64,000 bases of DNA, taken from positions 1,411,215 to 1,475,214 of the forward strand of contig SMMW01000077.1 in the NCBI GenBank assembly GCA_004794655.1, written 5' to 3'. Positions 44,773-57,704 of the stretch are shown in pieces; position 1 is the stretch's first letter, and each line of letters begins with the position of its first letter. This DNA is from Marisa cornuarietis. Taxonomy: Eukaryota; Mollusca; Gastropoda; Architaenioglossa; Ampullariidae. The translations under genes were made by a program, and so were the position numbers. The notes below the pieces were generated by a model that saw nothing but the letters and a program-made list of their open reading frames with translations, did not search any database and was not told the origin of the DNA.

Positions 44773-44899
44773 GATGCGAGGTTGACCAGCTGTCCTCCAA
44801 TGCCAGTGCACGTGAGGTTAGCGACGCTCCATGACTGCATGTCGTCAAACAGTTTGAAGCACGTGCTCTGGTGTGTCAGCCACCCGTCCTCGCACTCAC
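44773..44899 (-). CDS. Exon 7: CTLD3, N-terminal segment
   Basis: Phase 1 in, phase 2 out. Encodes 'CEDGWLTHQSTCFKLF', 'WSVANLTC' and 'GIGGQLVNLA'. The exon opens with CAG|GTGAGT, so its acceptor is directly followed by a donor-like sequence. Confidence 0.87.
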
Positions 44900-45039
44900 C
44901 TGAAGAGGTTGTGTTAGTACAGGTAAACATTGTGTAAACTTACTCCTACAGTAAAAAAGAGTCCACATCTACTGATTTTACACGAGGTCAGGTCAGAAAA
45001 ACATGCAAAGGACCACATCCGTACCTCATCCCATAGCTA

Positions 45040-45550
45040 GTAAGTACACCCGTATTAGATCTCATAGCTAGTAAGTACACCCGTATTTGATCCCATAGCA
45101 AGTAAATACACCCGTATTTGATCCCATAGCTAGTTAGTACACCCGTATTTGATCCCATAGCTAGTTAGTACACCCGTATTTGATCCCGTAGCTAGTTAGT
45201 ACACCCGTATTTGATCCCATAGCTAGTTAATACACCCGTATTAGATCCTATAGCTAGTTAGTACACCCGTATTAGATCCCATAGCTAGTATGTACACCCG
45301 TATTTGATCCCATAGCAAGTAAATACACCCGTATTAGATCCTATAGCTAGTTAGTACACCCGTATTAGATCCCATAGCTAGTATGTACACCCGTATTTGA
45401 TCCCAAAGCTAGTATGTACACCCGTATTTGATCCCATAGCCAGTATGTACACCCGTATTTGATCCCATAGCTAGTAAGTACACCCGTATTTGATCCCATA
45501 GCTAGTATGTACACCCGTATTTGATCACATAGCTAGTAAGTACACCCGTA
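45040..45550. repeat. 31-bp tandem array starting at the exon 6 donor
   Basis: About 16 copies of CCCATAGCTAGTTAGTACAC plus CCGTATTTGAT. The intron's own first 30 bases are the first unit (GTACGGGTGTAC in transcript sense). In the array copies the donor GT is lost. Confidence 0.95.
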
Positions 45551-45551
45551 C

Positions 45552-45661
45552 CTGGCGGTTTTTGACAGGCGTAACCATTAAGAGAGATACAGTCGCCCAG
45601 CTGCCAAGACTTGAGTCGGCGGGGGATGCCGCCGTTGATGTACATGCACTGACTGGTGTTT
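45552..45661 (-). CDS. Exon 6: CTLD2, C-terminal segment
   Basis: Phase 2 in, phase 1 out. Encodes 'SQCMYINGG' and 'SWQLGDCISLNGYACQK', closing CTLD2. Donor CCAG|GTACGG. A 31-bp array starts within the first bases of the next intron, and a 63-bp array precedes the acceptor. Confidence 0.87.
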
Positions 45662-45734
45662 CTGCCACAGAATATGTCATGTCAACATCATCATGTCACC
45701 AACGTCTGCATCAACAGCCTGATGTGTCGTTATC

Positions 45735-46450
45735 ATGTCCTGATGTTTCTGTAATCCTTACCTGAGGTGTTGTTATCACGTCATGAGGTGTCGTCTTATC
45801 ATGTCCTGATGTTTCTGTAATCCTTACCTGAGATGTTGTTATCACGTCATGAGGTGTCGTCTTATCATGTCCTGATGTTTCTGTAATCCTTACCTGAGAT
45901 GTTGTTATCACGTCATGAGGTGTCGTCTTATCATGTCCTGATGTTTCTGTAATCCTTACCTGAGATGTTGTTATCACGTCATGAGGTGTCGTCTTATCAT
46001 GTCCTGATGTTTCTGTAATCCTTACCTGATGTGTTGTGTTGTCGTGTCCTGAGGTTACTGTAATCCTTACCTGATGGGTTTCATGTCCTGAAGTTACTGC
46101 TATCATGTCCTAATGTTACTGTAATCATTACCTGATGTGTTGTGTTGTCGTGTCCAAAGGTTTGTGTAACCGTTACCTGATGTGTTATCATGTTATGAGG
46201 TGTCGTCCTATCATGTCCTGATGTTTCTGTAATCATTGCCTGATGTGTTGTTATCATGTCATGAGGTGTCGTCTTATCATGTCCTGATGTTTCTGTAATC
46301 ATTGCCTGATGTGTTGTTATCATGTCATGAGGTGTCGTCTTATCATGTCCTGATGTTTCTGTAATCATTACCTGATGTTTTGTGTTGTCGTGTCCAGAGG
46401 TAACTGTAATCGTTACCTGTTATGTTATCGTGTCCTGAAGTTACTGCTGT
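45735..46450. repeat. About 63-bp tandem array with consensus donors and acceptor-like sites
   Basis: In transcript sense many units contain CTCAG|GTAAGG, and the same units carry ATTACAG|AAACATCAG, which resembles the exon 6 start CAG|AAACACCAG. About 10 units between exons 5 and 6. Confidence 0.93.
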
Positions 46451-46589
46451 CATGTCCTGATGTGTTGTGTTATCATGTCCCGATTTGTCTTGGCAATGGC
46501 CTGATATTTTTCTTCGATATCTTCGCTAACAAATTGTTACATCATCAGGACAGTTGCCCCCGTGCTAGTTAATTGATTTCTTCTTTCAT

Positions 46590-46800
46590 ACTATAGTATA
46601 TGTGTCAATACCCTGATGTGTCAAACACTATAGTGTATGTGTCAATACCCACTTGTGTCAAACACTATAGTGTGTGTCAATACCCACTTGTGCCAAAGAC
46701 TATAGTGTATGTGTCAATACCCTCATGTTTCAAACACTATAGTGTATGTGTCAATACCCTCATGTGTCAAACACTATAGTGTATGTGTCTATACGTTCAT
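46590..46800. repeat. About 41-bp tandem, 5 copies
   Basis: Unit AACACTATAGTGTATGTGTC then AATACCCTCATGTGTC. It includes a short palindrome CACTATAGTG. Confidence 0.92.
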
Positions 46801-46988
46801 ATGCTGTGTGAATACACGATGTGACATGTAAAAAACTGATGTCTTACTATAACATAGTATGTCTCAAGAACATCATGCCACTTACCCACTATGGTACTAT
46901 GACAATGACTGTACAAGACCCCTACAGTAGTACACTATATATCGTATATAGTGGTCACAGACACACACACGAGGTGGCAAAGACTTAC

Positions 46989-47080
46989 TGAGCTAAGATG
47001 GGCTGCCCGTCCACCCAGAAGTTCTGATCATTTGTTTCTAGGTGGCTGCCGTCTGTCCACGTCATCACAAGCTGGCCGGA
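46989..47080 (-). CDS. Exon 5: CTLD2, long-loop segment
   Basis: Phase 0 in, phase 2 out. Encodes 'LVMTWTDGSHLETND' and 'FWVDGQPILAQ'. The EPN position is replaced, so this domain is not a standard mannose-type site. Donor CA|GTAAGT, acceptor ACGGCAG. Confidence 0.85.
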
Positions 47081-47099
47081 CTGCCGTAAGGACATGAAG

Positions 47100-47990
47100 T
47101 ACAAACAGTACACACAATACACAGTTCATGACATGTAGTACATACAGTACATGAGGTTTAGTAACGAGTACAAACAGTTCATGACATGTAGTACATACAG
47201 TACATGAGGTTTAGTAATGAGTACAAACAGTACATGACATGTAGTACTTACAGTACATGAGGTTAGTAATGAGTACAAACAGTTCATGACATGTAGTACA
47301 TACAGTACATGAGGTTTAGTAATGAGTACAAACAGTACATGACATGTAGTACTTACAGTACATGAGGTTTAGTAATGAGTACAAACAGTACATGACATGT
47401 AGTACATACAGTACATGAGGTTTAGTAATGAGTACAAACAGTACATGGCATGTAGTACATACAGTACATGAGGTTTAGTAATGAGTACAAACAGTTCATG
47501 ACATGTAGTACATACAGTACATGAGGTTTAGTAATGAGTACAAACAGTACATGGCATGTAGTACATACAGTACATGAGGTTTAGTAAAGAGTACAAACAG
47601 TTCATGGCATGTAGTACATACAGTACATGGCATGTAGTACATACAGTACATGAGGTATAGTAATGAGTACAAACAGTTCATGACATGTAGTACATACAAT
47701 ACATAAGGTTTAGTAATGAGTACAAACAGTACATGGCATGTAGTACATACTGTACATGAGGTTTAGTAATGAGTACAAACAGTTCATGGCATGTAGTACA
47801 TACAGTACATGGCATGTAGTACATACAGTACATGAGGTATAGTAATGAGTACAAACAGTTCATGACATGTAGTACATACAATACATAAGGTTTAGTAATG
47901 AGTACAAACAGTACATGGCATGTAGTACATACAGTACATTCAAAAAAGTATATTACATGAAGTACATACAGTACACACAATACACACAGT
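47100..47990. repeat. About 48-54 bp GTACATACAGTACATGAGG array
   Basis: Unit GTACATACAGTACATGAGGT then TTAGTAATGAGTACAAACAG, upstream of exon 5. Confidence 0.95.
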
Positions 47991-48149
47991 ACATGGCATG
48001 TAGTACATACATCACATAATTTACATGACTGTACAATACAGAAGTAAGAATAATACTAACAGAACATGACATGTAATGCATACAGTACACACAGGACATG
48101 TCATGTAGTACATACAGTAACACAATACACACAGTACATGGCATGCATT

Positions 48150-48660
48150 ACATACAATACACAGATTACATGGCATCTACTGCATACAACACATAAAGTA
48201 CACGGCTGTACAGCATACAGTAAACACAATGCACACAGTACATGGCATGCATCACATACAATACACAGATTACATGGCATCTAGTACATACAACACATAA
48301 AGTACACGGCTGTACAGCATACAGTAAACACAATGCACACAGTACATGGCATGCATTACATACAATACACAGATTACATGGCATCTAGTACATACAACAC
48401 ATAAAGTACACGGCTGTACAGCATACAGTAAACACAATGCACACAGTACATGGCATGCATTACATACAATACACAGATTACATGGCATCTAGTACATACA
48501 ACACATAAAGTACACGGCTGTACAGCATACAGTAAACACAATGCACACAGTACATGGCATGCATTACATACAATACACAGATTACATGGCATCTAGTACA
48601 TACAACACATAAAGTACACGGCTGTACAGCATACAGTAAACACAATACAAACAGTAGATG
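48150..48660. repeat. 104-bp higher-order tandem, about 4.7 copies
   Basis: Near-identical copies at an exact 104-bp spacing (GTACACGGCTGTACAGCATA landmark), internally made of GTACAT-type subunits. Confidence 0.95.
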
Positions 48661-48719
48661 GCATGCATTACCTACATTACTCTAATACACACTGTACTAA
48701 GTACATGACATGTATTACA

Positions 48720-51470
48720 TAGAGTAAATATATTCAATAGTACATGGTGTAGTGCACACAATACACATAGTATAGGACATGTAGTACATGCGATACATAC
48801 AATACAAACAGAACACACATACAATACAACAATACACAGCACATGACATGTACAGTGTACAATACATACAGTACAAGCAGTACATGACATGTCATACATA
48901 CAGTAAATACATACAATACTAACAGTACATGACATGTACTGTGTACAATACATACATTAAAAGCAGTACATGATATGTAGTACATACAGTTAATACATAC
49001 AATACATACAATACAAACAGTACATGACATGTACTGTGTACAATAATACAATACAAACAGTACATGGCATGTACTGTGTACAATACATACAATACAAACA
49101 GTACATGACATGTACTGTGTACAATACATACAATACAAACAGTACATGACATGTACTGTGTACAATACATACATTAAAAGCAGTACATGATATGTAGTAC
49201 ATACAGTTAATACATACAATACATACAATACAAACAGTACATGACATGTACTGTGTACAATACATACAATACAAACAGTACATGACATGTACTGTGTACA
49301 ATACATACAATACAAACAGTACATGACATGTACTGTGTACAATACATACGATACAAGCAGTACATGACATGTACTGTGTACAATACATACGATACAAGCA
49401 GTACATGACATGTACTGTGTACAATACATACAATACAAACAGTATATAACATGTACTGTGTACAGTACATACATTACAAGCAGTACATGATATGTAGTAC
49501 ATACAGTTAATACATACAATACATACAATACAAACAGTACATGACATGTACTGTGTACAATACATACAATACAAACAGTACATGACATGTACTGTGTACA
49601 ATACATACAATACAAACAGTACATGACATGTACTGTGTACAATACATACGATACAAGCAGTACATGACATGTACTGTGTACAATACATACAATACAAACA
49701 GTATATAACATGTACTATGTACAGTACATACATTACAAGCAGTACATGATATGTAGTACATGCAGTTAATACATACAATACATACAATACAAACAGTACA
49801 TGATATATAGTACATACAGTTAATACAAACAATACATACAATACAAACAGTACATGATATATAGTACCTACAGTTAATACATACAATACATACAATACAA
49901 ACAGTACATGACATGTACTGTGTACAATACATAGAATACAAGCAGTACATGATATGTAGTACATACAGTAAATACAATACAATACAACAATACCTTGTAC
50001 ATGGCATGTAGTAATACAATACATACAATACAAGCAGTACATGTTATGTAGTACATACAGTAAATACAATACAATACAACAATACCTTGTACATGGCATG
50101 TACTGCTTGTATTGTATGTATTGTATGTACTACATGCCTTGTACAAGGTTTTGTTGTATTGTATTGTATTTACTGTATGTACTACATATCATGTACTGCT
50201 TGTATTCTATGTATTGTACACAGTACATGTAGTACATACAATACATACAATACAAGCAGTAGGTGATATGTACTACATACAGTAAATACAATGCAACAAT
50301 ACCTTGTACATGACATGTACTGTGTACAATAATACAATACAAACAGTACATGACATGTACTGTGTACAATACATACAATACAAACAGTACATGACATGTA
50401 CTGTGTACAATACATACAATACAAGCAGTAGATGATATGTAGTACATACAATACATACAATACAAGCAGTAGATGATATGTAGTACATACAGTAAATACA
50501 ATACAACAATACCTTGTACATGACATGTACTGTGTACAATAATACAATACAAACAGTAGATGACATGTACTGTGTACAATAATACAATACAAACAGTACA
50601 TGACATGTACTGTGTACAATACATACAATACAAGCAGTAGATGATATGTAGTACATACAATACATACAATACAAGCAGTAGATGACATGTACTGTGTACA
50701 ATAATACAATACAAACAGTACATGACATGTACTGTGTACAATACATACAATACAAGCAGTAGATGATATGTACTGTGTACAATACATACAATACAAGCAG
50801 TAGATGATATGTAGTACATACAATACATACAATACAAGCAGTAGATGATATGTAGTACATACAATACATACAATACAAGCAGTAGATGATATGTAGTACA
50901 TACAATACATACAATACAAGCAGTACATGATATGTAGTACATACAATACATACAATACAAGCAGTAGATGATATGTAGTACATACAATACATACAATACA
51001 AGCAGTACATGATATGTAGTACATACAATACATACAATACAAGCAGTAGATGACATGTACTGTGTACAATACATACAATACGAACAGTGCATGGCATGTA
51101 CTGTGTACAATACATACAATACGAACAGTGCATGATATGTACTGTGTACAATACATACAATACAAACAGTAGATGACATGTACTGTGTACAATACATACA
51201 ATACGAACAGTGCATGATATGTACTGTGTACAATACATACAATACAAACAGTAGATGATATGTAGTACATACAGTTAATACATACAATACATACAATACA
51301 AACAGTACATGATATGTACTGTGTACAATACATACAATACAAACAGTAGATGATATGTATTACATACAATACATACAATACAAGCAGTAGATGATATGTA
51401 GTACATAAAGTAAATACAATACAACAATACCTTGTACATGACGTCTGTATTACATACAGTAGAGACAAAA
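48720..51470. repeat. About 40-bp GTACAATACATACAATACAA array, about 70 units
   Basis: Units of 27-40 bp (GTACAATACATACAATACAA, then A/GCAGTACATGACATGTACTGT). Open on the minus strand over long stretches only because the unit lacks stops. Contains the inverted repeat at 49914-50228. Confidence 0.95.
49914..50228. repeat. Long inverted repeat inside the array
   Basis: The right arm (about 50100-50228) is the reverse complement of the left arm (about 49914-50041) with only a few mismatches, including GAATACAAGCAGTACATGAT and CAATACAACAA. The spacer is about 58 bp. Confidence 0.85.
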
Positions 51471-51664
51471 CACAGTACATGAACATTGAAACTTAGTACA
51501 TACAGTAAACACAATAATGACATGAAGAGGTACAATATACATATACACATGTGTCACCAAAGTTGTTAAAATGTGTTAAGAATTTCCTATCATCCAGGTT
51601 ACATATACCACATTTTAGTTGAGTGTATTTTGATGTTTCTCCTCTGTCTTGGCCACACTGACAT

Positions 51665-52420
51665 GAGAAAGTCAAGGGCCTCCCACCACTGCTGTCACTG
51701 ACATTAGAATGTCAAGGGCCTCCCACCACTGCTGTCACTGACATTAGAATGTCAAGGACCTCCCACCACTGCTGTCGCTGACATGACAAAGTCAAGGACC
51801 TCCCACCACTGCTGACACTGACATGAGAATGTCAAGGGCCTCCCACCACTGCTGTCACTGACATTAGAATGTCAAGGACCTCCCACCACTGCTGTCACTG
51901 ACATGAGAAAGTCAAGGACCTCCCACCACTGCTGACACTGACATGAGAATGTCAAGGGCCTCCCACCACTGCTGTCACTGACATTAGAATGTCAAGGACC
52001 TCCCTCCACTGCTGTCACTGACATGACAAAGTCAAGGACCTCCCACCACTGCTGACACTGACATGAGAATGTCAAGGGCCTCCCACCACTGCTGTCACTG
52101 ACATTAGAATGTCAAGGACCTCCCACCACTGCTGTCACTGACATGACAAAGTCAAGGACCTACCACCACTGCTGTCACTGGCATGACAAAGTCAAGGACC
52201 TCCCACCACTGCTGTCACTGACATGAGAAAGTAAAGGGCCCCCCACCACTGCTGTCACTGACATGACAAAGTCAAGGACCTCCCACTACTGTTCCTACTG
52301 GCATGACAAAGTCAAGGACCTCCCACCACTGCTGTCACTGACATGAGAAAGTCAAGGGCCCCCCACCACTGCTGTCACTGACATGAGAAAGTCAAGGACC
52401 TCGCACCACCACTGCTGTCA
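51665..52420. repeat. 40-bp array derived from the exon 4 intron start, about 19 copies
   Basis: In transcript sense the unit contains GTCAGTGACAGCAGTGGTGG. The intron itself starts GTGAGTGACAGCAGTGGTGG, so each unit carries a donor-like GTCAGT or GTCAGC. Confidence 0.95.
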
Positions 52421-52425
52421 CTCAC

Positions 52426-52552
52426 GTTATTGGCAGCCTGTAGCCCCGCCCACAGGTTGACGCCCAGACGTCTGGAGGCGTCCCACAAGTCGGCATGCGC
52501 AGTGAATGAGGAGACTTTGGCCAGCTGAGTGTCTTGAAGATCGCACATCTGT
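52426..52552 (-). CDS. Exon 4: CTLD2, helix 2 and WAGL segment
   Basis: Phase 2 in, phase 0 out. Encodes 'CDLQDTQLAKVSS' and 'GVNLWAGLQAANN', the CTLD core with WAGL in the place of WIGL. Acceptor TTTTACAG, donor AAC|GTGAGT. The following intron begins with the unit of a roughly 40-bp array. Confidence 0.88.
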
Positions 52553-52679
52553 CTGTAAAACACAGGCACCATGAAGCTACACGTACACACGTATCATCAG
52601 CCTGAATGACACTGATACGTAACATTATGAGGCTACGCATTACATGGACCATAAACATACACAACATTAACAGCACGGA

Positions 52680-52960
52680 GTTTTGCACACACATACTCAT
52701 ATACACACAACACATAGACACATATAACCATATACCCACATACACACAACACATACACACAACACATACATGCCTGTATCCACATACCCATATACACACA
52801 ACACATACACACAACATACACACAACACATACATGCCTATAACCACATACCCACATACCCACAACACATACACACAACACATACACACATATACCACCGC
52901 ACACAACACATACACACATACCCACATACACATAACATATATACACATATTCCTACTAGT
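52680..52960. repeat. ACACATACACACAACACATA low-complexity array
   Basis: Degenerate CA-rich units of 12-20 bp, in the intron between exons 3 and 4. Confidence 0.9.
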
Positions 52961-54335
52961 ACTGGTGTAGGTGTGTGGGGGTGTGTATTACTGTTGGTGT
53001 AGGTGTGTGGGTCTGTATTAGTACTGGTGTAGGTGTGGGGGTCTGTACTAGTTTTGGTGTAGGGGTGGGGGTCTGTAGCAGTTTTGGTGTAGGGGTGGGG
53101 GTCTGTACTAGTTTTGGTGTAGGGGTGGGGGTTTGTACTAGTTTTGGTGTAGGTGTGGGGGTCTGTACTAGTACTGATGTAGGTGTGTGGGTCTTACCAG
53201 TTTTGGTGTAGGTGTGTGGGTCTGTAAAACTTTTGGTGTAGCTGGGGGGTCCTACTAGTTTTGGTGTAGGTGTGTGGGTCTGTACTAGTTTTGATGTAGG
53301 TGTGTGGGTCTGTACTAGTTTTGGTGTAGGTGTGGGGGGTCTGTACTAGTTTTGGTGTAGGTGTGGGGGTCTATACTAGTACTGGTGTAGGTGTGTGGGT
53401 CTGTACCAGTTTTAGTGTAGGTGTGGGGGGTCTGTACTAGTTTTGGTGTAGGGCTGTGGTTCTGTACTAGTTTTGGTGTAGGTGTGTGGGTCTGTAACTG
53501 GTGTAGGTCTGTGGGTCTGTACTATTTTTGGTGTAGGTGTGTGGGTCTGTACTATTTTTGGTTTAGGTGTGTGGGTCTGTACTAGTACTGATGTAGGTGT
53601 GTGGGTCTGTACCAGTTTTGGTGTAGGTGTGTGGGTCTGTACCACTTTTGGTGTAGATGTGGGGGTCTGTACTAGTTTTGATGTAGGTGTGTGGGTCTGT
53701 ACTAATACTGGTGTAGGTGTGTGGGTCTGTACTATTTTTGGTTTAGGTGTGTGGGTCTGTACTAGTACTGATGTAGGTGTGTGGGTCTGTACCAGATTTG
53801 GTGTAGGTGTGTGGGTCTGTACCACTTTTGGTGTAGATGTGGGGGTCTGTACTAGTTTTGGTGTAGGTGTGTGGGTCTGTACTAATACTGGTGTAGGTGT
53901 GTGGGTCTGTAAAGCTTATGGTGTAGATGTGTGGGTCTGTACTAGTTTTTGGTGTAGGTGTGTGGGTCTGTACTAATACTGGTGTAGGTGTGGGGGTCTG
54001 TACTAGTACTGGTGTAGGTGTGTGGGTCTGTACCAGTTTTGGTGTAGGTGTTGGGGTCTGTACTAGTTTTGGTGTAGGTGTGTGGGTCTGCACTAGTACT
54101 GGTGTAGGTGTGTGGGTCTTACCAGTTTTTGTGTAGGTGTGTGGGTCTTACCAGTTTTGGTGTAGGTGTGTGGGTCTGTACTAGTACTGGTGTAGGTGTG
54201 TGGGTCTTACCAGTTTTGGTGTAGGTGTGTGGGTCTTACCAGTTTTGGCGTAGGTGTGTGGGTCTTACCAGTTTTGGTGTAGGTGTTTTGGTCTGTACTA
54301 GTACTGGTGTAGGTGTGTGGGACTTACTAGTGTTG
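52961..54335. repeat. About 30-bp tandem array, about 46 copies
   Basis: Unit GGTGTAGGTGTGTGGGTCTG plus TACTAGTTTT. Unit phase drifts, so open frames appear on both strands. Confidence 0.96.
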
Positions 54336-54499
54336 TGTAGGTGTGGGTCTGTATATAAGTGGGGGCTGTACTGGTTGTGGTAAAGTTCTGTGGCTCTGTA
54401 GAGGTGTTTGTACAGCTATGAACATGAAGTGGTATTAACCCCACACAATACAATTGGTGACATGGAGACTTGTAAAGATAACGGCAACCATCAAGACTG

Positions 54500-55500
54500 G
54501 TCACCATGTATTCAGTCATGTAAACACCATGCATACAGACATGCATAGAGACATATATATATATATATACACTATGCATACAGACATGTATACAGACATG
54601 TATACACCACATAAAGAGATATTTACACACTATACACCATGTACAGATACATTTATACACCATGAATTCAGGCATAGACAGGCATGTATTCAGACATGTA
54701 TACACCACATTTACAGACATGTATACACCATGCATATAGACATGTATACAGACATCTATACACCATGTATAGAGACATTTATACACTTGACATGTAAATG
54801 AATATGTATACACCATGAATAGAAACATTTATACACTATACATGTAAATGAATATGTATACACCATGAATACAGACATATACACAGGCATGTATTCAGAC
54901 ATGTATACATCATGCATATAGACATTTATACACCATGTATAGAGACATTTATACACTATACATGTATATGGACATGTATACACCATGAATACAGACATAT
55001 ACACAGGAATTTATACAGACATGTACACACCACATATACAAACATGTAAACACCATGTATACTGGCATGCATACAGAAATGTCTACACCATGTACACAGA
55101 CATGCATACAGACATGTATTCACCCTACATATAGACATGTAGATATAATGCAAACAGAAATGTAAACCCCATGTATACACCATGTATATACCATGTATAC
55201 AGGCATGCATACAGACATGCATAAAGACATGTATTCACCATACATACAGACATGTAGACACAATGCATACAAAAATGTAAACACCAATGATACACCATGT
55301 ATACAGACATGCATTCGGACATTTAAACAGACGTGTATACACAGTGCATACAGAAATGTAAACACCATGTATACAGACATGTATATAGACATGTGTACAC
55401 CATGAATACAGACATAAACACAGACATGTATACACCATGTATACAGTCATGCATATAGACATGCACATAGACATGCATACACCATGCATACAGATATTAT
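54500..55500. repeat. ATGTATACACCATGAATACA degenerate array
   Basis: Units of 18-36 bp built on GACATGTATACACCATG. Period irregular. Exon 3-4 intron. Confidence 0.92.
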
Positions 55501-55666
55501 ACACTATTAAGTCATGTCATTTGTTAAAGAAAAGAAGTGAAAAGTCACGCGTGCTAACAAACAGGTGATGGTCAGTCTGTGATGGTCAGTCTGACAGTAA
55601 CAGAAGTGGTGACACACAAAGAGAGGCGGCTGCAGACTACAGCCTGACCTCTGACTCTTGACCTAC

Positions 55667-55763
55667 TTTGCATCTTGCCAGGTGCGCTTGTCGGAGTAGA
55701 TCTTATAGCAAGAGCCGTTGATGAAATTCCACTTGTTGTCCACGTCACACTGCAGGGGTACAC
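55667..55763 (-). CDS. Exon 3: CTLD2, N-terminal segment
   Basis: Phase 1 in, phase 2 out. Encodes 'QCDVDNKWNFINGSCYK' and 'TWQDAK', the first strand and start of helix 1 of a CTLD. Acceptor GTGTTTTGCAG, donor AA|GTAGGT. Confidence 0.87.
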
Positions 55764-55819
55764 CTGCAAAACACAGCACCTGCATGACTGGACAGTGATA
55801 TACTCTAGTTACCAGCTCT

Positions 55820-55905
55820 CCCACACACACACACACACATACACTCACATGCACACACATACACACTTGCATGCAAACAAAGAAACACACACACACACCC
55901 ATTTT
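55820..55905. repeat. CA-rich microsatellite
   Basis: (AC)n with ACTC and GCAC interruptions, between exons 2 and 3. Confidence 0.88.
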
Positions 55906-55995
55906 GAGAGAGCAGGTGGGGACTACACAGGTCAGTTGTCATGGAGATTTAAGAAACAAACGCTGACCCACTAGTTTCTACTGAAAATTCCTTAC

Positions 55996-56114
55996 TTTTA
56001 AATCTTTCACAAAGCAAGTTGCACCAGTTTAAACAGGTGTAGTTGGTCACTTTCTGTCTGACAATAGCGACACAAGGGCCCTGAGAGTCGCCAGGCAGAC
56101 CCTTATCCCAGGGC
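55996..56114 (-). CDS. Exon 2: CTLD1, C-terminal segment
   Basis: Phase 2 in, phase 1 out. Encodes 'PWDKGLPGDSQ', 'GPCVAIVRQK' and 'LNWCNLLCERFK', which supplies the last CTLD cysteines. No WND triplet, so Ca2+/sugar binding is doubtful. The donor is AAAA|GTAAGG. The acceptor TGTGTGCAG|GCC is copied dozens of times in the array just upstream in the transcript. Confidence 0.87.
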
Positions 56115-56116
56115 CT

Positions 56117-57690
56117 GCACACAGACACACCGACACATAATACACATACAATAGTTAACACACACACACAATATACATTATCCCACAGCCTGCAGTCAGA
56201 GACACAGACACACAATACATGGCCTGCACACAGAGACACAGACACACAATACATGGCCTGCACACAGACACACCAACACATAATACACACAATACATGGC
56301 CTGCACACAGACACACATAATACACATACAATACATGGCCTGCACACAGACACACATAATACACATACAATACATGGCCTGCACACAGACACACATAATT
56401 CACATACAATACATGGCCTGCACACAGACACACATAATACACATACAATACATGGCCTGCACACAGACACACATAATACACATACAATACATGGCCTGCA
56501 CACAGACACACATAATTCACATACAATACATGGCCTGCACACAGACACACATAATACACATACAATACATGGCCTGCACACAGACACACATAATACACAC
56601 ACAATACATGGCCTGCACACAGACACACATAATACACATACAATACATGGCCTGCACACAGAGACACAGACACATAATACACATACAATACATGGCCTGC
56701 ACACAGACACAAACACATAATACACATACAATACATGGCCTGCACACAGACACACATAATACACATACAATACATGGCCTGCACACAGAGACACAGACAC
56801 ATAATACACATACAATACATGGCCTGCACACAGAGACACATAATACACATACAATACATGGCCTGCACACAGACACAAACACATAATACACATACAATAC
56901 ATGGCCTGCACACAGACACACATAATACACACACAATACATGGCCTGCACACAGACACAAACACATAATACACATACAATACATGGCCTGCACACAGACA
57001 CACATAATACACATACAATACATGGCCTGCACACAGAGACACAGACACATAATACACATACAATACATGGCCTGCACACAGAGACACAGGCCTGCACACA
57101 TAATACACATACAATACATGGCCTGCACACAGAGACACAGACACATAATACACACACAATACAATGGCCTGCACACAGACACACCGACACATAATACACA
57201 TACAATACATGGCCTGCACACAGACACACATAATACACACACAATACATGGCCTGCACACAGACACACATAATACACATACAATACATGGCCTGCACACA
57301 GAGACACAGACACACATAATACACATACAATACATGGCCTGCACACAGACACACATAATACACATACAATACATGGCCTGCACACAGACACACATAATAC
57401 ACATACAATACATGGCCTGCACACAGACACACCGACACATAATACACATACAATACATGGCCTGCACACAGACACACCGACACATAATACACATACAATA
57501 CATGGCCTGCACACAGACACACCAACACATAATACACATACAATACATGGCCTGCACACAGACACACCGACACATAATACACATACAATACAGGGCCTGC
57601 ACACAGACACACCGACACATAATACACATACAATACATGCATAGTTAACACACACACACACAATATAGATTATCCCACAGCCTGCAGTCA
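56117..57690. repeat. 39-51 bp array copying the exon 2 acceptor, about 34 units
   Basis: In transcript sense every unit contains TGTCTGTGTGCAG|GCCATG. The genuine exon 2 start is TGTCTGTGTGCAG|GCCCTG. Unit length varies with the number of CACAGA blocks. Confidence 0.96.
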
Positions 57691-57704
57691 GAGACACAGA
57701 CATA

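Noticed and set aside
48734..51486. Tyr/Cys-rich minus-strand frames of 300-430 codons
   Set aside because: GTACAATACATA-type array read in several frames. No conserved domain.
55949..57703. 584-codon minus-strand frame that includes exon 2
   Set aside because: Exon 2 is real, but the rest is the acceptor-type array. The CTLD ends at the splice junction.
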